In this document: positions 1-13,724 of the stretch, piece after piece | How positions within the stretch are numbered: position 1 is the stretch's first letter | How the letters are laid out: every line of letters starts with the position of its first letter | Assembly: GCA_905250125.1 (NCBI GenBank) | Contig: CAJNOL010001092.1 | Coordinates: forward strand, 1 to 64,000 | Source of the DNA: Rotaria sordida | Taxonomy: Eukaryota; Rotifera; Eurotatoria; Philodinida; Philodinidae | Length of the DNA: 64,000 nt | Direction: 5' to 3' | Translations under genes and position numbers: made by a program | Notes under the pieces: model-generated | Databases searched by the model: none | Told to the model about the DNA's origin: nothing | What the model saw: the letters and a program-made list of their open reading frames with translations, nothing else

Positions 1-1626
1 GTTTTTGCAAACGATCTTGATTTGAAATGAGTGAACTCAAATAATGATTGCAATCAAGTTCAATTCTGACTTATTCTCACTCTTCAATCTGATTTTCCTT
101 TGAAAGTTGAAACATAGTAAGAAAGCCTTTCTTCATTTAAGTTATTCCTGAGTATGCACCAAGATTAGTCAGGGTGTAAGTATAGTTGAAAGAAAGTCCA
201 GTAGCCATACTCATATATCCATCGAATTTGCAGATTAAGAGTTTGATCAAGCAATTATTTAATGGCTGAAAGTTTAAATAAGAATGATGCTCTATAGCAG
301 TAGTGGAAATTAGAGTTTTCAGAATTTTCGTAGTTCTCGCTACAGAGATGCGAAGTTTCAAAAAAAGTTCTTATCTTTTCGAATCTAATCATATTTTAAT
401 CGGATTTTTGTTTAGAAAAATTGATTCTAATGAATTTTTCAACACATAATCAATTATATCTAAGAAAATCGATTAAAATCAGATTTTTCGAATTTTTTAT
501 ATACGAATACCTTTGAATCAATTTTAATCTATTATTACTTCTTAATGGATTTTAATCTATTTTTAATTGTTAATCGATTTTAATCTAATTATTCGTCTAA
601 TTTTCTTTTTACATGGGAAATCATTAGTAAAACCCATTCTTTCATCTCATTTCGAAGTCAAATCGTTTAGACAAAGAATAAAAGTTATTCAGCAACAATA
701 GATGAAGTAAATCTATCTTTCAACGATAAATTACAGCATCGGATTTTGAATTCTTCCAATAAAATCTGATAGTTAAATACGAGGTGTCACAGGTGTCATT
801 TCATTATCCTTCAACTGTTGAAACTTCTCCTATCAAACAGACGCATTGCAGTCAAAGTAATAACTTATAACTATTGACAGATGAGAAACATTCGCAATTT
901 TTTAACTGAGTCGATGTTTTTACAGAGTCCACATTGAACTGATTTCAATTCGATTTTGTTGGAAGCCAAACCAATTTTATCATTAACAACTATCAAAGAA
1001 ATTAGTTTTCAGGATACTTCAGCATTTTTAAGAACAATTAAATGTCAATAGTGTTTCTAGCAAGACTCTCAAATTTCCTAAATCCATTAACTATAGATGA
1101 AACTATATTTTCTTCAACCTGAGACTATTAGAATCATACACACACACACACACACACATATATATCATTCTAGTCATTGTAATTTTCTGATTTGATAAGA
1201 CAGGTTTCGAAAGATAAGAAAACCGTCGACTATCCGGTATAGATCTGAGCATCCTACGATCGGACTTTATTTAAAAATTTTAATGTTTCATAGTGAAAAT
1301 ACATGGTTATCAATCTTAGTCACACACCTTGACACTGCTCGAGTTACGTGTGTAATTCAAGTTCCACGAAGCAGATACTTTTCCTCACTTATTTAAAAAG
1401 TCCTCTTTTTCCTTGCGAAAATCTCCTATTGCTGTACCCATCAGCATATTGTCGAATAACTCTCTACGTCGTATGTGGCTTGTCGATTACTTAAATTTTA
1501 TGAAAACAAGATATTTTGAAAAAAAACACTCAAAATAATATACCTCTTTAGAATACACTGTCGCGTTTATAAGTTCGTTGATCTTAGTAATTGAATCTTT
1601 TAAAATATGTTACCTTTGTTTATAAT
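1..1626. other. Non-coding spacer
   Basis: I see no supportable gene. The stretch at about 385-600 repeats the phrase gattttaatctatt several times in degenerate form, which looks like a decayed tandem repeat. A (CA)n/(TA)n microsatellite lies at about 1138-1165. Short open frames here have no exon-like splice context or recognisable family. Confidence 0.5.
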
Positions 1627-2503
1627 TACAGTAAGTGCCATATAAGTGGCCACGATTGAAAAAACGAGGAAGACAAAGGAACGGTTTTATTATATTTTAT
1701 TTATCAAATCCATGTCATATGTACATCATCTTGATAATTAACGTAATCGCCTTGTCTTTCAATTAACAATGCTACTCTATTTTCCATAGGACCGTCCAAT
1801 TTTTCAGCAATTTCAATAGGTAACTTCCTGTATTCTCTTTTTATTCTTCTAGTGAAATTATTGATCAATATCTGCTGTTATTTGTTTATTCTGAGCTTCA
1901 TTAATGCTCAGACATTTTCATTTGGGTTAGAGTCACTGTGTTTTATATCCTACTGGAATCTTTTTTAACATAACGTCACTTGTTAGCAATGGTTTCGAAG
2001 TCGATTTCATTGAACGCACATCAGCTTCTTCGAATCATCTTCTTAATTTGATTTTACTAAGTTTTATGCCTTTCTTTGACAACCTAGACGCAATTTGATC
2101 GACAGATTCAGTTGAATGCTGAACTATCATCGATGGAATTGTTGCATCTTATTTTTCTGTTATAAACCGGATTTTTACGTAACTTCTACGCCACCAGTTA
2201 TTTTATACCTTTCAAGTCCATATTTCACAGTCGATTCACTGATTCGTGAATATCGTGAAATATCAGAATTTGGCATGTGTGGGACATAGTTCGACCTTTG
2301 TAAAAAAGACGATTTTTCATATTTTCTTTAAAAAAATGTTCATTTTTTACTCAGTTATAAATCGATAACAGAAAGAATATAAATGCTCTTATTTAAGTCA
2401 GATGATGAGTATGAATAGTTCCTTGAAACAAAGCAAAAAGATAAAACAAAGGTCATTGTTGAACAAGAAATAGAAGGCGTGGCCACTTATGGCGCTTACT
2501 GTA
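1627..2503 (-). mobile_element. Degenerate Tc1/mariner transposon
   Basis: The ends are inverted copies. The left end reads TACAGTAAGTGCCATATAAG then TGGCCACG. The complement of the right end reads TACAGTAAGCGCCATAAGTG then GCCACG. TA dinucleotides flank both ends, as expected for Tc1/mariner target duplication. On the minus strand, about 2270-2160 translates to a helix-turn-helix-like stretch (DISRYSRISESTVKYGLERY, then KITGG) resembling the Tc1 DNA-binding domain. About 1830-1720 gives a frame containing LIERQGDYVNY that resembles the C-terminal tail of Tc1 transposases. Stops interrupt the frame and the 877-bp length is well below the usual 1.2-1.7 kb, so most of the catalytic core is gone. 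It is a fossil with preserved ends. Confidence 0.85.
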
Positions 2504-3076
2504 TATCTCCGAATTAACTTTTCAATTTTAAACTCAACTAGTCAACTTTGAAATTGTCAAGATCAACTATGGATGGAATTAGTTGACTCTACGATTTTCA
2601 AGTCTATTATTTCACTTCTTTAAAATGTTAAAACGTAAAATTGTTATGCACTAATCGAAAATAGAAAATTATCAACAGGTTAATAGTTATCAATGTGAAT
2701 TAAACTAGAGTTTGTAATTATGAATATTCTTGTCATCTATATCTGAACATACATTGAGCCTGAGGAGTTGCTGAAAAAGATTAAGTTGATTCACTTACAA
2801 GAATTCTCGGAATTTGACGAGAACTTTATTATGAATATCTTCAGTTGTCTCTTCTCGATGTGCATATAGTTTAGCAGACCGATCACACCAAAAAAAAAGG
2901 TCAAATCGGATTAGTGAGAACGATGAGTGCGGAAATATTCAGCACCGATATTTTTAAGCACACAAAAAGAAATGCCACTAAAAAAAGGTATTTGAGAATT
3001 TCAAGTCTCTGTGCTTGAAGTTTGTCATTTTCTTCACCGTATGCCTACTTAATACCAGCCCTACACCTACACCTAC

Positions 3077-3327
3077 TAGTGAACTGCGGAATCAAATTTT
3101 GTGAATCCAAAATCCGACTTCAACTCCGAAAGTTTTCAAGCTGCAGCTCCGATCCAAACGACGAAAAAAGAATTTTTCTGCTGCGCAAATCCAAGAATCT
3201 TCGAGAATTTGTTTGCATAATTTAACGATGAATTTTCAGAAATTACAAAAGCAATGACTAAAAAACTTAATTCTGGTTTTGTAATTCCGACCCCAACCTC
3301 CCCCTCGGAGTTCCTCACAGTTCACTA
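3077..3327. mobile_element. Short hAT-like MITE
   Basis: The repeat is bounded by inverted TAGTGAACTG at 3077-3086 and 3318-3327. Inside are phrases such as ccgacttcaactccga that recur in the repeat at 39081-39670, so the two are probably related non-autonomous elements. The flanking 8-mers agree at only 5 of 8 positions, so the target duplication is decayed or absent. Nothing in it codes for a transposase. Confidence 0.55.
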
Positions 3328-3972
3328 ACACTCATCTCAGATCTACACATGATATCCATCTATACCCGATTTAGTTGCAGTATTTTCCATGATTAAACTA
3401 TCGGTGTTGAATGTTTCCGTTCAGCTTACTCACATCTAGAAGGGACAGTATCGTTGAGTTCGTAGAGATTCTTGCAAGAGAATGAAACACATCTTTATCA
3501 GTAATTGTTCAGTTTCTATACATGCTTATTCACACTCTGATCATCTATACATAGAAAATCTTTCACCAATTGGACACTACTCATTTTCGATTAGTACATA
3601 TGTTTTTGTGTTTCTATACTTCGGGTATTATATATGTAAATAAACCAATTCCTATTTAACATCTCAATATAACTTTGAAGAAAGGTTGAATAGTGTTATT
3701 TTCAAAAGATGAAATTCTTCGTTCAATGGCCAATCAATTTCCTCATCTAATCATATAATCAGTTACATATACAAAAAAAAAAGATATGCAAACAAAAAAA
3801 AAGAAAAAAGAAAAAGGGAAACAAAAAAAACATCACTTAAGAAAAAAACAGTAACAAAAGAAAAGAAAAGGGGAGAAATAGAAAACAAAACAAGCAAATG
3901 CATGGTTATATTTAACCAAAAGGCAATTAACATAAAGAAAATGAATATATATACAATAGAAAATTCTAAAGT
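3328..3972. other. Spacer downstream of AGO, A-rich tract
   Basis: No gene is visible. An A/G-rich, strand-asymmetric tract runs from about 3770 to 3900 and would be a T/C-rich 3' flank on the Argonaute strand. The Argonaute stop lies just to its right. Confidence 0.4.
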
Positions 3973-6900
3973 TCATGCAAACCACATTGTATTTTCAATC
4001 GATGGATTAAAATCGATTTTTGTTGTTTGAACGTCATCTAGTGTGACGACTACATTTTCATCTAATGATGCTTCTTCGAAATCCGAACTAAAAACAAAAC
4101 GCAAAAGGATTTGTTTTTTTTTTTGTCTATAAAATTTCTAATAGTAAAAACTTACGTAGCAATACTTCGTTGTTCATTTGCCATTTGTCCTTCATAATCA
4201 AGATTAAGACCACGTGAAACACAAAGTGTTGCATAATGAACAGGTGCTGGAACTGATACAGATTTTGTACATCGTACATCAGTATGACATAAATAATATC
4301 TATTCAGATTTAGAAACAAAAATAATTTTTTTTTTTTTTTGAAATATATTAATTTAAATTCGTTACGTTAATTGTTGAATATCATCTGATGTAAAACCAA
4401 TTTCATCATATAAAACTTGATAAAGTATTGGTTTTGATGTACCTTGTATAGCTGCATGAGAATTAAGATAAAAATCAAAACCATTCGGTGAAACAATATC
4501 TGTATCAATAACTGTTCCTATTAATTAAAATCAACAAAAAAAGAAAAATATTCAAACAAAAACAAAAAGAAAAAATTGTTTCATTTCTACCTGGTTGAAT
4601 ATTATTTGTTTGATTGGATTTTTTATCCCAAACAAAAAAACGAGTATTGTGACGTTTTTTAACAACAACAAAACAAATTTGAGGTAATTGATTATGACCA
4701 TATAATTCTAATATAAAAAACAAACAATTTCGTTTGTGTTTTCATTAATATTTAAAAAATCTAATTACCTTTACATGCTCGTTGAATAGCTCGTAATTCA
4801 TTATCAAGTACTTTTTGAAATGATCCATCATCAACACCAGCTCGATAAAAAACAAGTTTATTTGGTAAACGTGAATTATTATTAGAAAATTCACGTAATA
4901 ATTCACCAACAAATATATGAAGATCTTTTATTATTTCAAGAGCTATTTTTCCTTTTGGTGAATATTGTTGTACAACACGACCAGCATATTGTGTACCTAT
5001 AACAAAAACAAAAAAAAAACATTAGAAATGAGAAAAAAAGAAAAAACAAGACAAACTTGTTGAATCTTTTGATCCAATAATAGCAGCAATTGATGGTCGT
5101 TCACGTGAACATGTTATATGAGTACAATCAATACCAAAAAACATAAATACATCTGAACGAGCTGATGGTGATGTTAATGCACGCATTAATGATACAAGTT
5201 GATTAACACCACCTAATTTTGCATTGAATTTTTGTACCAAATTCTTTTCAAAATTTATTTATTTTAATTAATTAAAAAATAAAAAAAACAAACATACTTG
5301 AATATACATATCCATTTTACGATTATCACTATTTGACATAAGTCGATCAAAACGTGTACATTGTGTTACTATACCTTAACAAAAAAAAAAAATACAAATT
5401 TCTTTTTTAATACTAAATAGTAAACTAGTCTAATGATAATGAATAATCAATTTTTCGATCAGAATAATAGAAAACTTTCAGACTTAAATTCAATCAAACC
5501 GATGGACTCTAGACAAGGCAAAGAGTTTCTAATATGAATCATCTGAATCAATGTATTATTCATGTTGAAGCTAGGAAGAGCAGATTTATTTTCTATTTCT
5601 CGAGTTCGGAACTGCTTTGCCTTCGCACCAGAAAATACAGGAGTGTTATCAGATCGACACAAATGGAGAGATGATAACTTAGGAAACAAATTGAAAGACT
5701 TTAGACTTGGTAAGATTAGTCATGTTTTTTTTTGGAAATAGGTGAGCAAAAAACCAGAAAGTAAGATTTTTTCCAGATTGGAGGGATGATGTCTCTCGCT
5801 CGAGCCACCATCCCTCTATTAATAGATGATAAAAATGATTTAAAGTCTTACCAAGTTTAACATTTCCAAAAAATTTAATAGCATGATAAATATCATCACC
5901 AACTTGGTTAAGAATATAAATAATAACTTCACATCCTTGCATTTTAAGTTCATTCATTCGAGCTAAAATTGTTTGTGGTACAGCTGCATCAGATTTTTCA
6001 ATAGGTGATGAATTAAATCGAATACCATATTTTGACATAGCCTTTAATTCAAAAACAAAAAACAAAAAGTTTTTATTTCTTTAACATTAATAAACAAAAA
6101 ACCTGTGGAATTTTTTGAGCAAAATCTCTTGCTAAACGAATTTGTCGATTATCAGGTTCACGTTGACTAACAAGAACAACAGCCCATGTACGTATTTCAC
6201 GTGCTTTATTAAAACGATTATTTAACCACCATTTGCCAATTTGTACACGTTCAATAGCATCACGTTGATCACCATGTGCTGATTTATATTTTATTTCAGG
6301 TGATGGTAAAATTCTTGCATTTAACATAATCATTTCATTAACATCAACATCAATACCAAATTTTTCAAGATATAAATCTTTATTAAAACAACGTTCATCA
6401 GCAATACGTCGTATCATTCCATAACGTTCACCAGGACGAACAACAGTTTTTTTTGTTACTTTAGCACGTTGATCAGTTGTTAATGGTTTTAAACTTCGTT
6501 GCCATTCATCAACAGTAACTAATTCCATTGGTAAAAAATGTGATTGATTTTTAATAGCTGGATTATATAATTCAACAACAGGTAAATCTGGATAACGTAA
6601 ACGAATATTCCATTTATCGTTAAAATAATCAGCAACTGTTATTTGTTCATTTTCATTTTTCATAAATTTATGTTCATTTGATGAACGACCAAAAGATTTT
6701 AAACGATATCGACGTATTTGATTTGTATGTGATGTTATAAACCAAAGTGATTTTAAAATCTTTCGCACAAGTAATACATGATCTTTTGGTGGAATACCTA
6801 CAAAAATAAAATAATCAAATATTTTGATTGAAAACAAGTTGTTGTTTTTTGTTGATAACTCACCATGTTTTCGAATATCATGACTTAAATAACAAGAAAG

Positions 6901-8095
6901 AAATTCAACTAAATTATAATTTTGATAAAAACAACAAAATGTATTATTAATATTTAATGTAGGACCACGTTCACCAAGTACAATTGCTTGATAAAATCCT
7001 GATGCTAAACCACGACCATCGCCTAAACACAAAAGAAAAAAAAATTTTTTTTTAAATTTTTCAATTTATTATTCTACCAAGATCATCTAATCGTTGATGT
7101 TTTGGATAAGATTGATTTTTAATTGTAATCATATCTGATCTTTGTGTTTGTTTAAATAATGTTTCAAGTATTCGAATAGGATCATGTGGTCGTTGAGAAA
7201 TTTTTTTTTGTATAAAATCAAAAATATTTTTTAATTCATATGTTTTAACAAGATTAATAATTAAAAAACGAAATTTATTTGTTCGTCCAGTTTTTTTATG
7301 TTGAATTTCACATTGATATTCTTTTTTACATTTTAATGTTAAATTTTCAATTGAATATAAATTTTTTCCTTCATCATACCAAATGAGTGGAAAATTTTCT
7401 TCTTCAAGAATTTTTTTTAAAACTTGTAAACGTTCATCTTTTCGACATGAACGCCATGAACCATCACGCATTAATAATTCAACATCAACATCAAATTGAT
7501 ATAATACTAATTCATTTGATTCTTTTGAGAAATTTATTCGAAAATGATTTGTATAAAGTTCGGTTTGTTCACCAACTTAAAAGACAAAAAAAAATCATAT
7601 TCAAATGAAATAAAATAAAAAAAATCCAATACCATGTCCTGATTGTGATGGTCGTTTAATAATTGTTGTTAATTGTGAATTTGGTACAGCTGAACGAATT
7701 ATTGGACGTGCAAATGAACGTGAACGTTTTTTTATATCATTTCCATTAGTATTATCAGATGGAGCTTTTGCTGTTGTAACACCATATAAACCATTTTCAG
7801 TTTGTCCATTACGATATGTTGTTTCATTGATTATGCCAGTTGAAGAATGTGCACGACGTTGAGCATAATCCGATGATATTTCATCGATACGACTTGTACG
7901 AGCTAATATATATATATATATATATATTTTTTTTTTCTTATATTTTTAATTATATGCAACTTACCACGTTTTGATGAATGCAAATCTCGATCATAATCAT
8001 CTATTAAGAAAAAAAAATTAAGATAAATATATGAGATTAATTAAAATAAATATATGAATACCATCTGAATGATCTCGACCCTTATTTGATAACAT
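3973..8095 (-). CDS. AGO: Argonaute (AGO clade), predicted slicer-dead
   Basis: Fourteen exons: 8062-8095, 7965-8000, 7633-7902, 7078-7575, 6864-7022, 6103-6797, 5852-6041, 5298-5374, 5057-5243, 4769-4996, 4591-4707, 4367-4517, 4156-4299, 3973-4087. They sum to 2901 nt, or 966 aa. Argonautes bind small-RNA guides and silence complementary transcripts. Domains in order: disordered Arg/Ser-rich N-terminus, N domain, PAZ ([20 protein letters not shown]), linker 2 ([21 protein letters not shown]), MID, PIWI, ending MWFA like the MYFA end of animal AGOs. The guide 5'-phosphate pocket looks intact: Tyr and Lys in DIYHAIK, Gln in VTQC, Lys in NAKLGG. Of the DEDH catalytic tetrad, the first Asp (GIDCTH) and Glu (ALEIIKDL) are present. 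The second Asp is Ala ([11 protein letters not shown] for YRDG) and the His is Thr (APVHYATL for APAYYAHL). Cleavage is therefore unlikely. The intron at 5375-5851 is unusually long (477 bp) for this gene. Confidence 0.93.
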
Positions 8096-10189
8096 TTATT
8101 GTAAATATGAAGTTATTATTTAACAAAACTAAAAACAAAACAAAATCAAAGAATATTTATTTGAATAGAAACATTCGTCCGTCTCTCACTTTAAAAAAAT
8201 AGAAATGTTATGTAAACTATATCGTCTATCGATTAAAATTAACGATTATATATTATTTGGCCTATAAGAACATCCGAGACGGACGAGTGAATACATAGAA
8301 ATACACGTGTATAGAAGAGAAAACAAAGATAATCGGCAGCGTCGAACGATACTAAGAGAAACTTTCCTGGACGACATAAAATGGGTAAAAATTAAAGACG
8401 ATCATGTGATAGTCTATTCTATGATTATAATCTCTTTCCTTCTCTCCTCTCTCTCTTTTTCCTTTTTTCATATTCAGATAAAGAAAGTGTGTATTTGCCT
8501 AGTCGATGAACAACAAAAGCTATGTATAACAAACAACATAAAGAATAAATATATGAATAGATAAAGTCAATGAATGATTATATAAAATACTGGTAATCTT
8601 TGGATATTACAACAAAAGCAAATCATATTTCATATCTAAATAGCTTCTATTGTTTGATAATTTTGAATTCTTATTTTAAATAAAGAATTAAAATAAATCA
8701 TCATTTCCTAGAGAATATAGATAATATAATTACAAGACAAAACTAAACACTAAACTGTTGACGCATTCTTTTGTATGAAATTTTTTGAAAAATATTTTTA
8801 ATATGCTCTTCTCAAAATAAATTATTAGAATTTATGAAAAAATTTTATACATATTTGATAATAAAGAAAATCTTCTATTACAGTCTATTGGTTCATTGTG
8901 GGTTTCGATTCAAGAGGTTCTATAGAATATTCATTTAGGAAGGATTCCATCGTCTGATATTGTAGATCATATCAGAAAAGTGCGAGTTTGATCTTTTATT
9001 GATCGACCATATAAACAACAATGCTTATAATAAAACTGATAAGATAAATTTTTATCTCATCATTGAAAATTAATCGGAATGTTTAAGTGAAACAGGCGAA
9101 GATATCATTCTACTTTTTTTTTTCTTTAGCAATAATATCATTAAACACGTTGTTTCATAAGTCTTGAGTTTCGACATAATTAGATTATATGCAGACAGAA
9201 AATAATCTCTAATCGAATGTTTTAATATGAATATAAAGTATTTGTGTCAATATCTTTCAAATAACATATTATTGGATAATATCTGGTGTTTGTGATAATA
9301 AAAATATACATATGAGAATGTAAAGATAAATCTTTCACAATTGATTATCATGATATTTTATTTAAAAAAAAACCACTCTTATATTAGTCTGATTACAGAA
9401 AAATCTCATTTAACTATGACATATTTATTGTGTACTACTTTTTTGTTAATTCATTCAGTATCTTAGAAATTTTATCATCAATCATTACAAGTTGTTTAAA
9501 ATTTGAAAATCATTCTCCTTGTATTTTTTCTTTAATATTCTTCATACACTTTCAATCGGCCGAAGGTCAATAAATTTAACTTCACCTTCTTCATCTCAAA
9601 ACTCAATTATAAAATAATTCACTAATAGTCGTAAATACAATTGTTGTTTTCTTCTTTGTTTTTCGTTCTGCACGCGACATTTTTCATGTATTTTATCCGA
9701 TTACTGAGTACATAGTTTGACTGAACATATAACCAGTGTATGATGGTACTGACCATCAAATAAACGAATAAGATAAATAATTATTGGTTTGTACTACGCT
9801 ATTTATTAAACAATCAAGTAGATCTATTGCGAACAATTCATCCTTACATTTTCATATTTGTATTATTACTATTACTGATTTGAAAGGTTTGCATAAGTAC
9901 TTAAGGCTTATATCCAAAACATTCGATTACGAATATGAAACTTTCACCTTTATACTTAAAAACTCACAAGCACGAAAAAGTACGAGTGATATTTATTTTA
10001 TCTTGCGGTAACTAAAATAGAACGCAAAAAGTATATTTTAGATATCTGCCTTCATTCGTTACACGTGTCGAATCGTTTTCTTTGTGTTTTACTGAGGCTT
10101 CACAAAGAGAAAAAAAAACCAACGAACAAGATTGTTAGTGCATTGTTATATCACATCTATTTTAGTTTATTAAGCAATTCTATTAAAAC
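8096..10189. other. Divergent spacer between AGO and esterase
   Basis: About 2.1 kb separates two divergent genes and should hold both promoters. An imperfect inverted repeat (tcgtccgtctc at about 8174 and gagacggacga at about 8276) spans roughly 120 bp just upstream of the Argonaute start. I see no TATA-like element that I would defend in such AT-rich sequence, and no gene. Confidence 0.4.
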
Positions 10190-11730
10190 ATGACTCGAAA
10201 ACTTCAGCGTTTAGCAATAATTAGTAGTGTTTTAATAATTCTGTTTGCATATTTATACCATGTACCAAATAGTGAAGGTGTTCCACAAATGAATCGTATT
10301 CGTTTACTTAGTGGTTCAATGAAAATAATCAAGTTTATTGTAAGTATAGTCGTTTAAAAATCTTGATATTTTCATTTTCATTTTTGTTTATTTATATAGG
10401 GTAAAATATCTGAAATATTTGGTTTGGCTCCTGCATGGTCTATTCAGCGACATAGTGGTCTTATCTTAAAGAAATTAAAACCAGCTGAAGTCAATGTTAA
10501 TTTAAAAGTATTATGAAAAAATTTTATTTTTCATTGTTTTGTTTTTTGTTCACGAAGATTTTTCATATAGATTGAAAATACAACAATCGAAGACGTACCT
10601 GTACGTATTTATTCTCCATTAAATTTAAATGATGATAAAACGAAACATCTTCCAGCGATTATCTTTTTTCATGGAGGAGCATTTTATATGGGTTCAATTG
10701 GTTAGTATACTTTGATTTAGTTTTTTTTTTTTTTTTATATAATTTATTATTTTAGAAACGCATCATCCAATTACACTTAGATTAGCTCTTCAAACTGGTT
10801 TTATTGTTATTTCTGTTGAGTAAAGTTTCGATTGATATTTATATTTAAATATGAAAAAAAAAACTTATTAAATTTTATGTAAAGATATCGTCTTGCACCT
10901 GAACATCCTTTTCCAGCTGGACTTAATGATTGTTTTAAAGTAACTCAATATGTTCTCGATTCAAATAATGCAAAAAAATTACATATTGATTCAAAACGTG
11001 TTGCTATTTCGGGCGATTCAGCTGGTATGAAATTCTTTTTTTTTGTTTTTTGAAAATCTATTTACAACTTTTATTGATATTATAATTATTAGGTGGTAAT
11101 TTCGCTGCTGTTATTGCAATGCGATTTGCTAATAATTCAAACAAAATTAATGTTCCTCGTGTTCAAGTGTTGATATATCCTGTTGTTCAATTCTTTGATT
11201 TTATGGTTCCTTCATATCTAACACCAGCTTTACATATTTTTCATTTTGGAAGACGTGGTGAAATTCTTGAATTTTATCTGAACAAAAGTATTAGTGATGA
11301 TGTACTCATTAATAATCATACCAGTATTGAACAAAAGAAACAATATCGTCAATTTGTTGATTGGTCATTAATTCCAAATAAATATCGAAAAGTATATAAA
11401 GAATCAATAACTGATAATATAGAAGGTAATCCTAAACTTATAGAAAATGCTAAACAAGCATTAGATCCAGATGTATCACCATTGTTAGTTAACAATAAAG
11501 AATTATCTAAATTACCATCAACTTATATACTTACTGTTGATCATGATCGATTACGAGATGAAGGTTTTATATATGCAGCTCGTTTAAAAGCAAGTGGAGT
11601 TAATGTCATACATCATCATTTTGATAATACTTTTCATGGATCATTAACTTTTCTCGAAGGATTATTTCAATTAGATATTGCTCATGAAATGCTTGCTGAT
11701 ATTGTTCAATATCTGAAAGAAAATCTTTGA
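10190..11730 (+). CDS. AADAC: Arylacetamide-deacetylase-like alpha/beta hydrolase
   Basis: Six exons: 10190-10339, 10400-10507, 10571-10700, 10756-10819, 10885-11024, 11093-11730. They sum to 1230 nt, or 409 aa. This family is the hormone-sensitive-lipase-like serine esterases, which hydrolyse acyl esters and amides, typically at the ER membrane facing the lumen. A hydrophobic signal anchor lies at residues about 8-22 ([16 protein letters not shown]). The oxyanion motif is FFHGGAF, with Ala in place of the third Gly of HGGG. The nucleophile elbow is GDSAGG. The acid is in [11 protein letters not shown] and the catalytic His in NTFHG. The [13 protein letters not shown] block that follows the oxyanion hole is clear. 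All triad residues are present, so it should be active. Length is about that of vertebrate AADAC (399 aa). Substrate cannot be told from the sequence. Confidence 0.93.
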
Positions 11731-11803
11731 ACATTTAATTTTTATTTTTTTTGATTTATTATTAAAAATATTATTAAGAAATTATTATATTTTATCATTT
11801 TTA

Positions 11804-11809
11804 AATAAA
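11804..11809 (+). promoter_or_regulatory. Poly(A) signal of the esterase gene
   Basis: AATAAA lies 74 nt after the stop codon, the usual distance for a cleavage signal. AT richness makes chance matches common, so position is the main support. Confidence 0.5.
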
Positions 11810-13724
11810 AATTAAACTAAAGATTCATTCAACAAACAAAAAAAAGAAAAGGATCCTTGTTTTTTATTATCATTGTTCTGATCAACACATTATATAATTG
11901 AAAATTAGGTTTAATTCAAAACTGGATACCTAATCAATCATAAATTGGAAAATCAAAATTAAATGAGGTGAACCATCAATAACATAGAATAAACTTTGAG
12001 AGCCAGCTAATTTTAAAGTTAAAGATAATAATATTTCGAATTTTCAATGATAGAACACTTGTTTTTTTTTATTGCAAGGAAGTTAGTGAATTGGTGGCTC
12101 AAGAGCTTTACTTGTGCGTTTTCATTATCTGACATAAATTTTAGCATTTAAATGAATTACTGTTCTAAAAAATTCTTCTAGGTACATCAATATAGTTTCA
12201 TTCATAAAAATTATTTTGATTTCTTCTTGTTATTCTCTTAGGTAACAACTGAAAATTCTCTATAGATCGATTCAAATGTATTTTTCTTGCTTGACTTAAT
12301 AGTAAGATTTATTTAGATTTTCTTTATGAAAGAAGAAAGGTTTGAATAAATTTCTATCATTAACCATAAATTTATCTCATTTAATTAAACAAAATAAGGA
12401 TTTTTTTATTTTGAGTTATCGTATTATTGATAGTCTACATAGTACTTAATTTATGTGTATGCTTATTACAGGGTTATGTGTGTGTGTGGAAGTTTGACCT
12501 TGAATTCTTACTTCGAGAACATATATACACTGTAATCTTTTTTTTTGTTTGCAAGTGATCTCATTTTGTAGATATAGAAGGACAAGAACTTAATGTACTG
12601 TAACAACGAGTTCTATGTACACTATTAGTATATCACGATGTTTTGGTAAATATGTTCGAGTCTATGAATTCTGACGATAACAGTAACATTTTGAATCTAA
12701 TATAGTTCTGTGTAAGAGTATAAAAGACACGAATATGTAATAATATAATATTGATGTATAGTTGAAATAGATACGAGACAAAGATTATAATTACATTTGC
12801 TTTAGTAATTTGACTTTTTATGCATTTATGTTTTATATAATTGAAAAATAAATTGATAGTATATTATATATATTTAATTGTTGCTTTAGGATATAATGTG
12901 TTTTTGTATTTGCTTATCAATACTCTTTCACATACGGATTTAGAATTCCAGACTAATTACTTCGTATTTGTTGTTTAGTTGCATTACATTGAAAAATGGA
13001 AAAGAAAAAGTATCAAAAGAAATCAAATATTCGAAAATGACTATATCAATAAGTAAAATGTTGCAAGAGAGTTTCATTAAAAAAACATAAGAAAAACAGG
13101 TTAGATTTTTGTTTGGTTACATAAATGATGTGTCGTTGATCAACTACTTCTACTTTGATCATATAAACTGTCGAAATACACTTTTTGTTTTTGCTTTTTC
13201 AAATAAAATAAGCTATATAAAAGAGGAGATTGTTTTCATTGTTTTCAATTATATATTCGAGTTTTGAATAATGAGTACTATGTTCCTGTATGTATGCTTC
13301 TTACAACCATTTTGTATCTTCTTAGGATCGTCGAAGAAACTTTTGAAATTCGAAGTAACAATCTTCTTAGAACAAATCAATAGTGGAAATTCTATTTCTT
13401 TTCACAGATCTAACACAATCTTTGTAGATCATTAGATCAGGTTGATAGTAGAACAAAGACACTGAGTTGTTCAAAATGGTTAGTATGATCTTACATATTG
13501 TACGTATACATTATTCTTATAAATCAAAAACTAATTGATACCATAGAAGCAACACTTCATGATTTGAATAAATGATAACATCATTTATTAAATATGTTCT
13601 ATCAGACTTTTATCAACTGAATCAGCTCGATATTTATTTATAAATAATGAATTGTTAACTAATTTTTTTTCCATATAATAATAACCAATGATTTGCTGGA
13701 ATATTTAGATTAAATATTTATTTT
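11810..13724. other. Non-coding spacer between convergent genes
   Basis: Low-complexity AT-rich sequence with a short (TG)n run at about 12476. I see no exon-like frame and no transposon ends before the inverted repeat at 13725. Confidence 0.45.
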
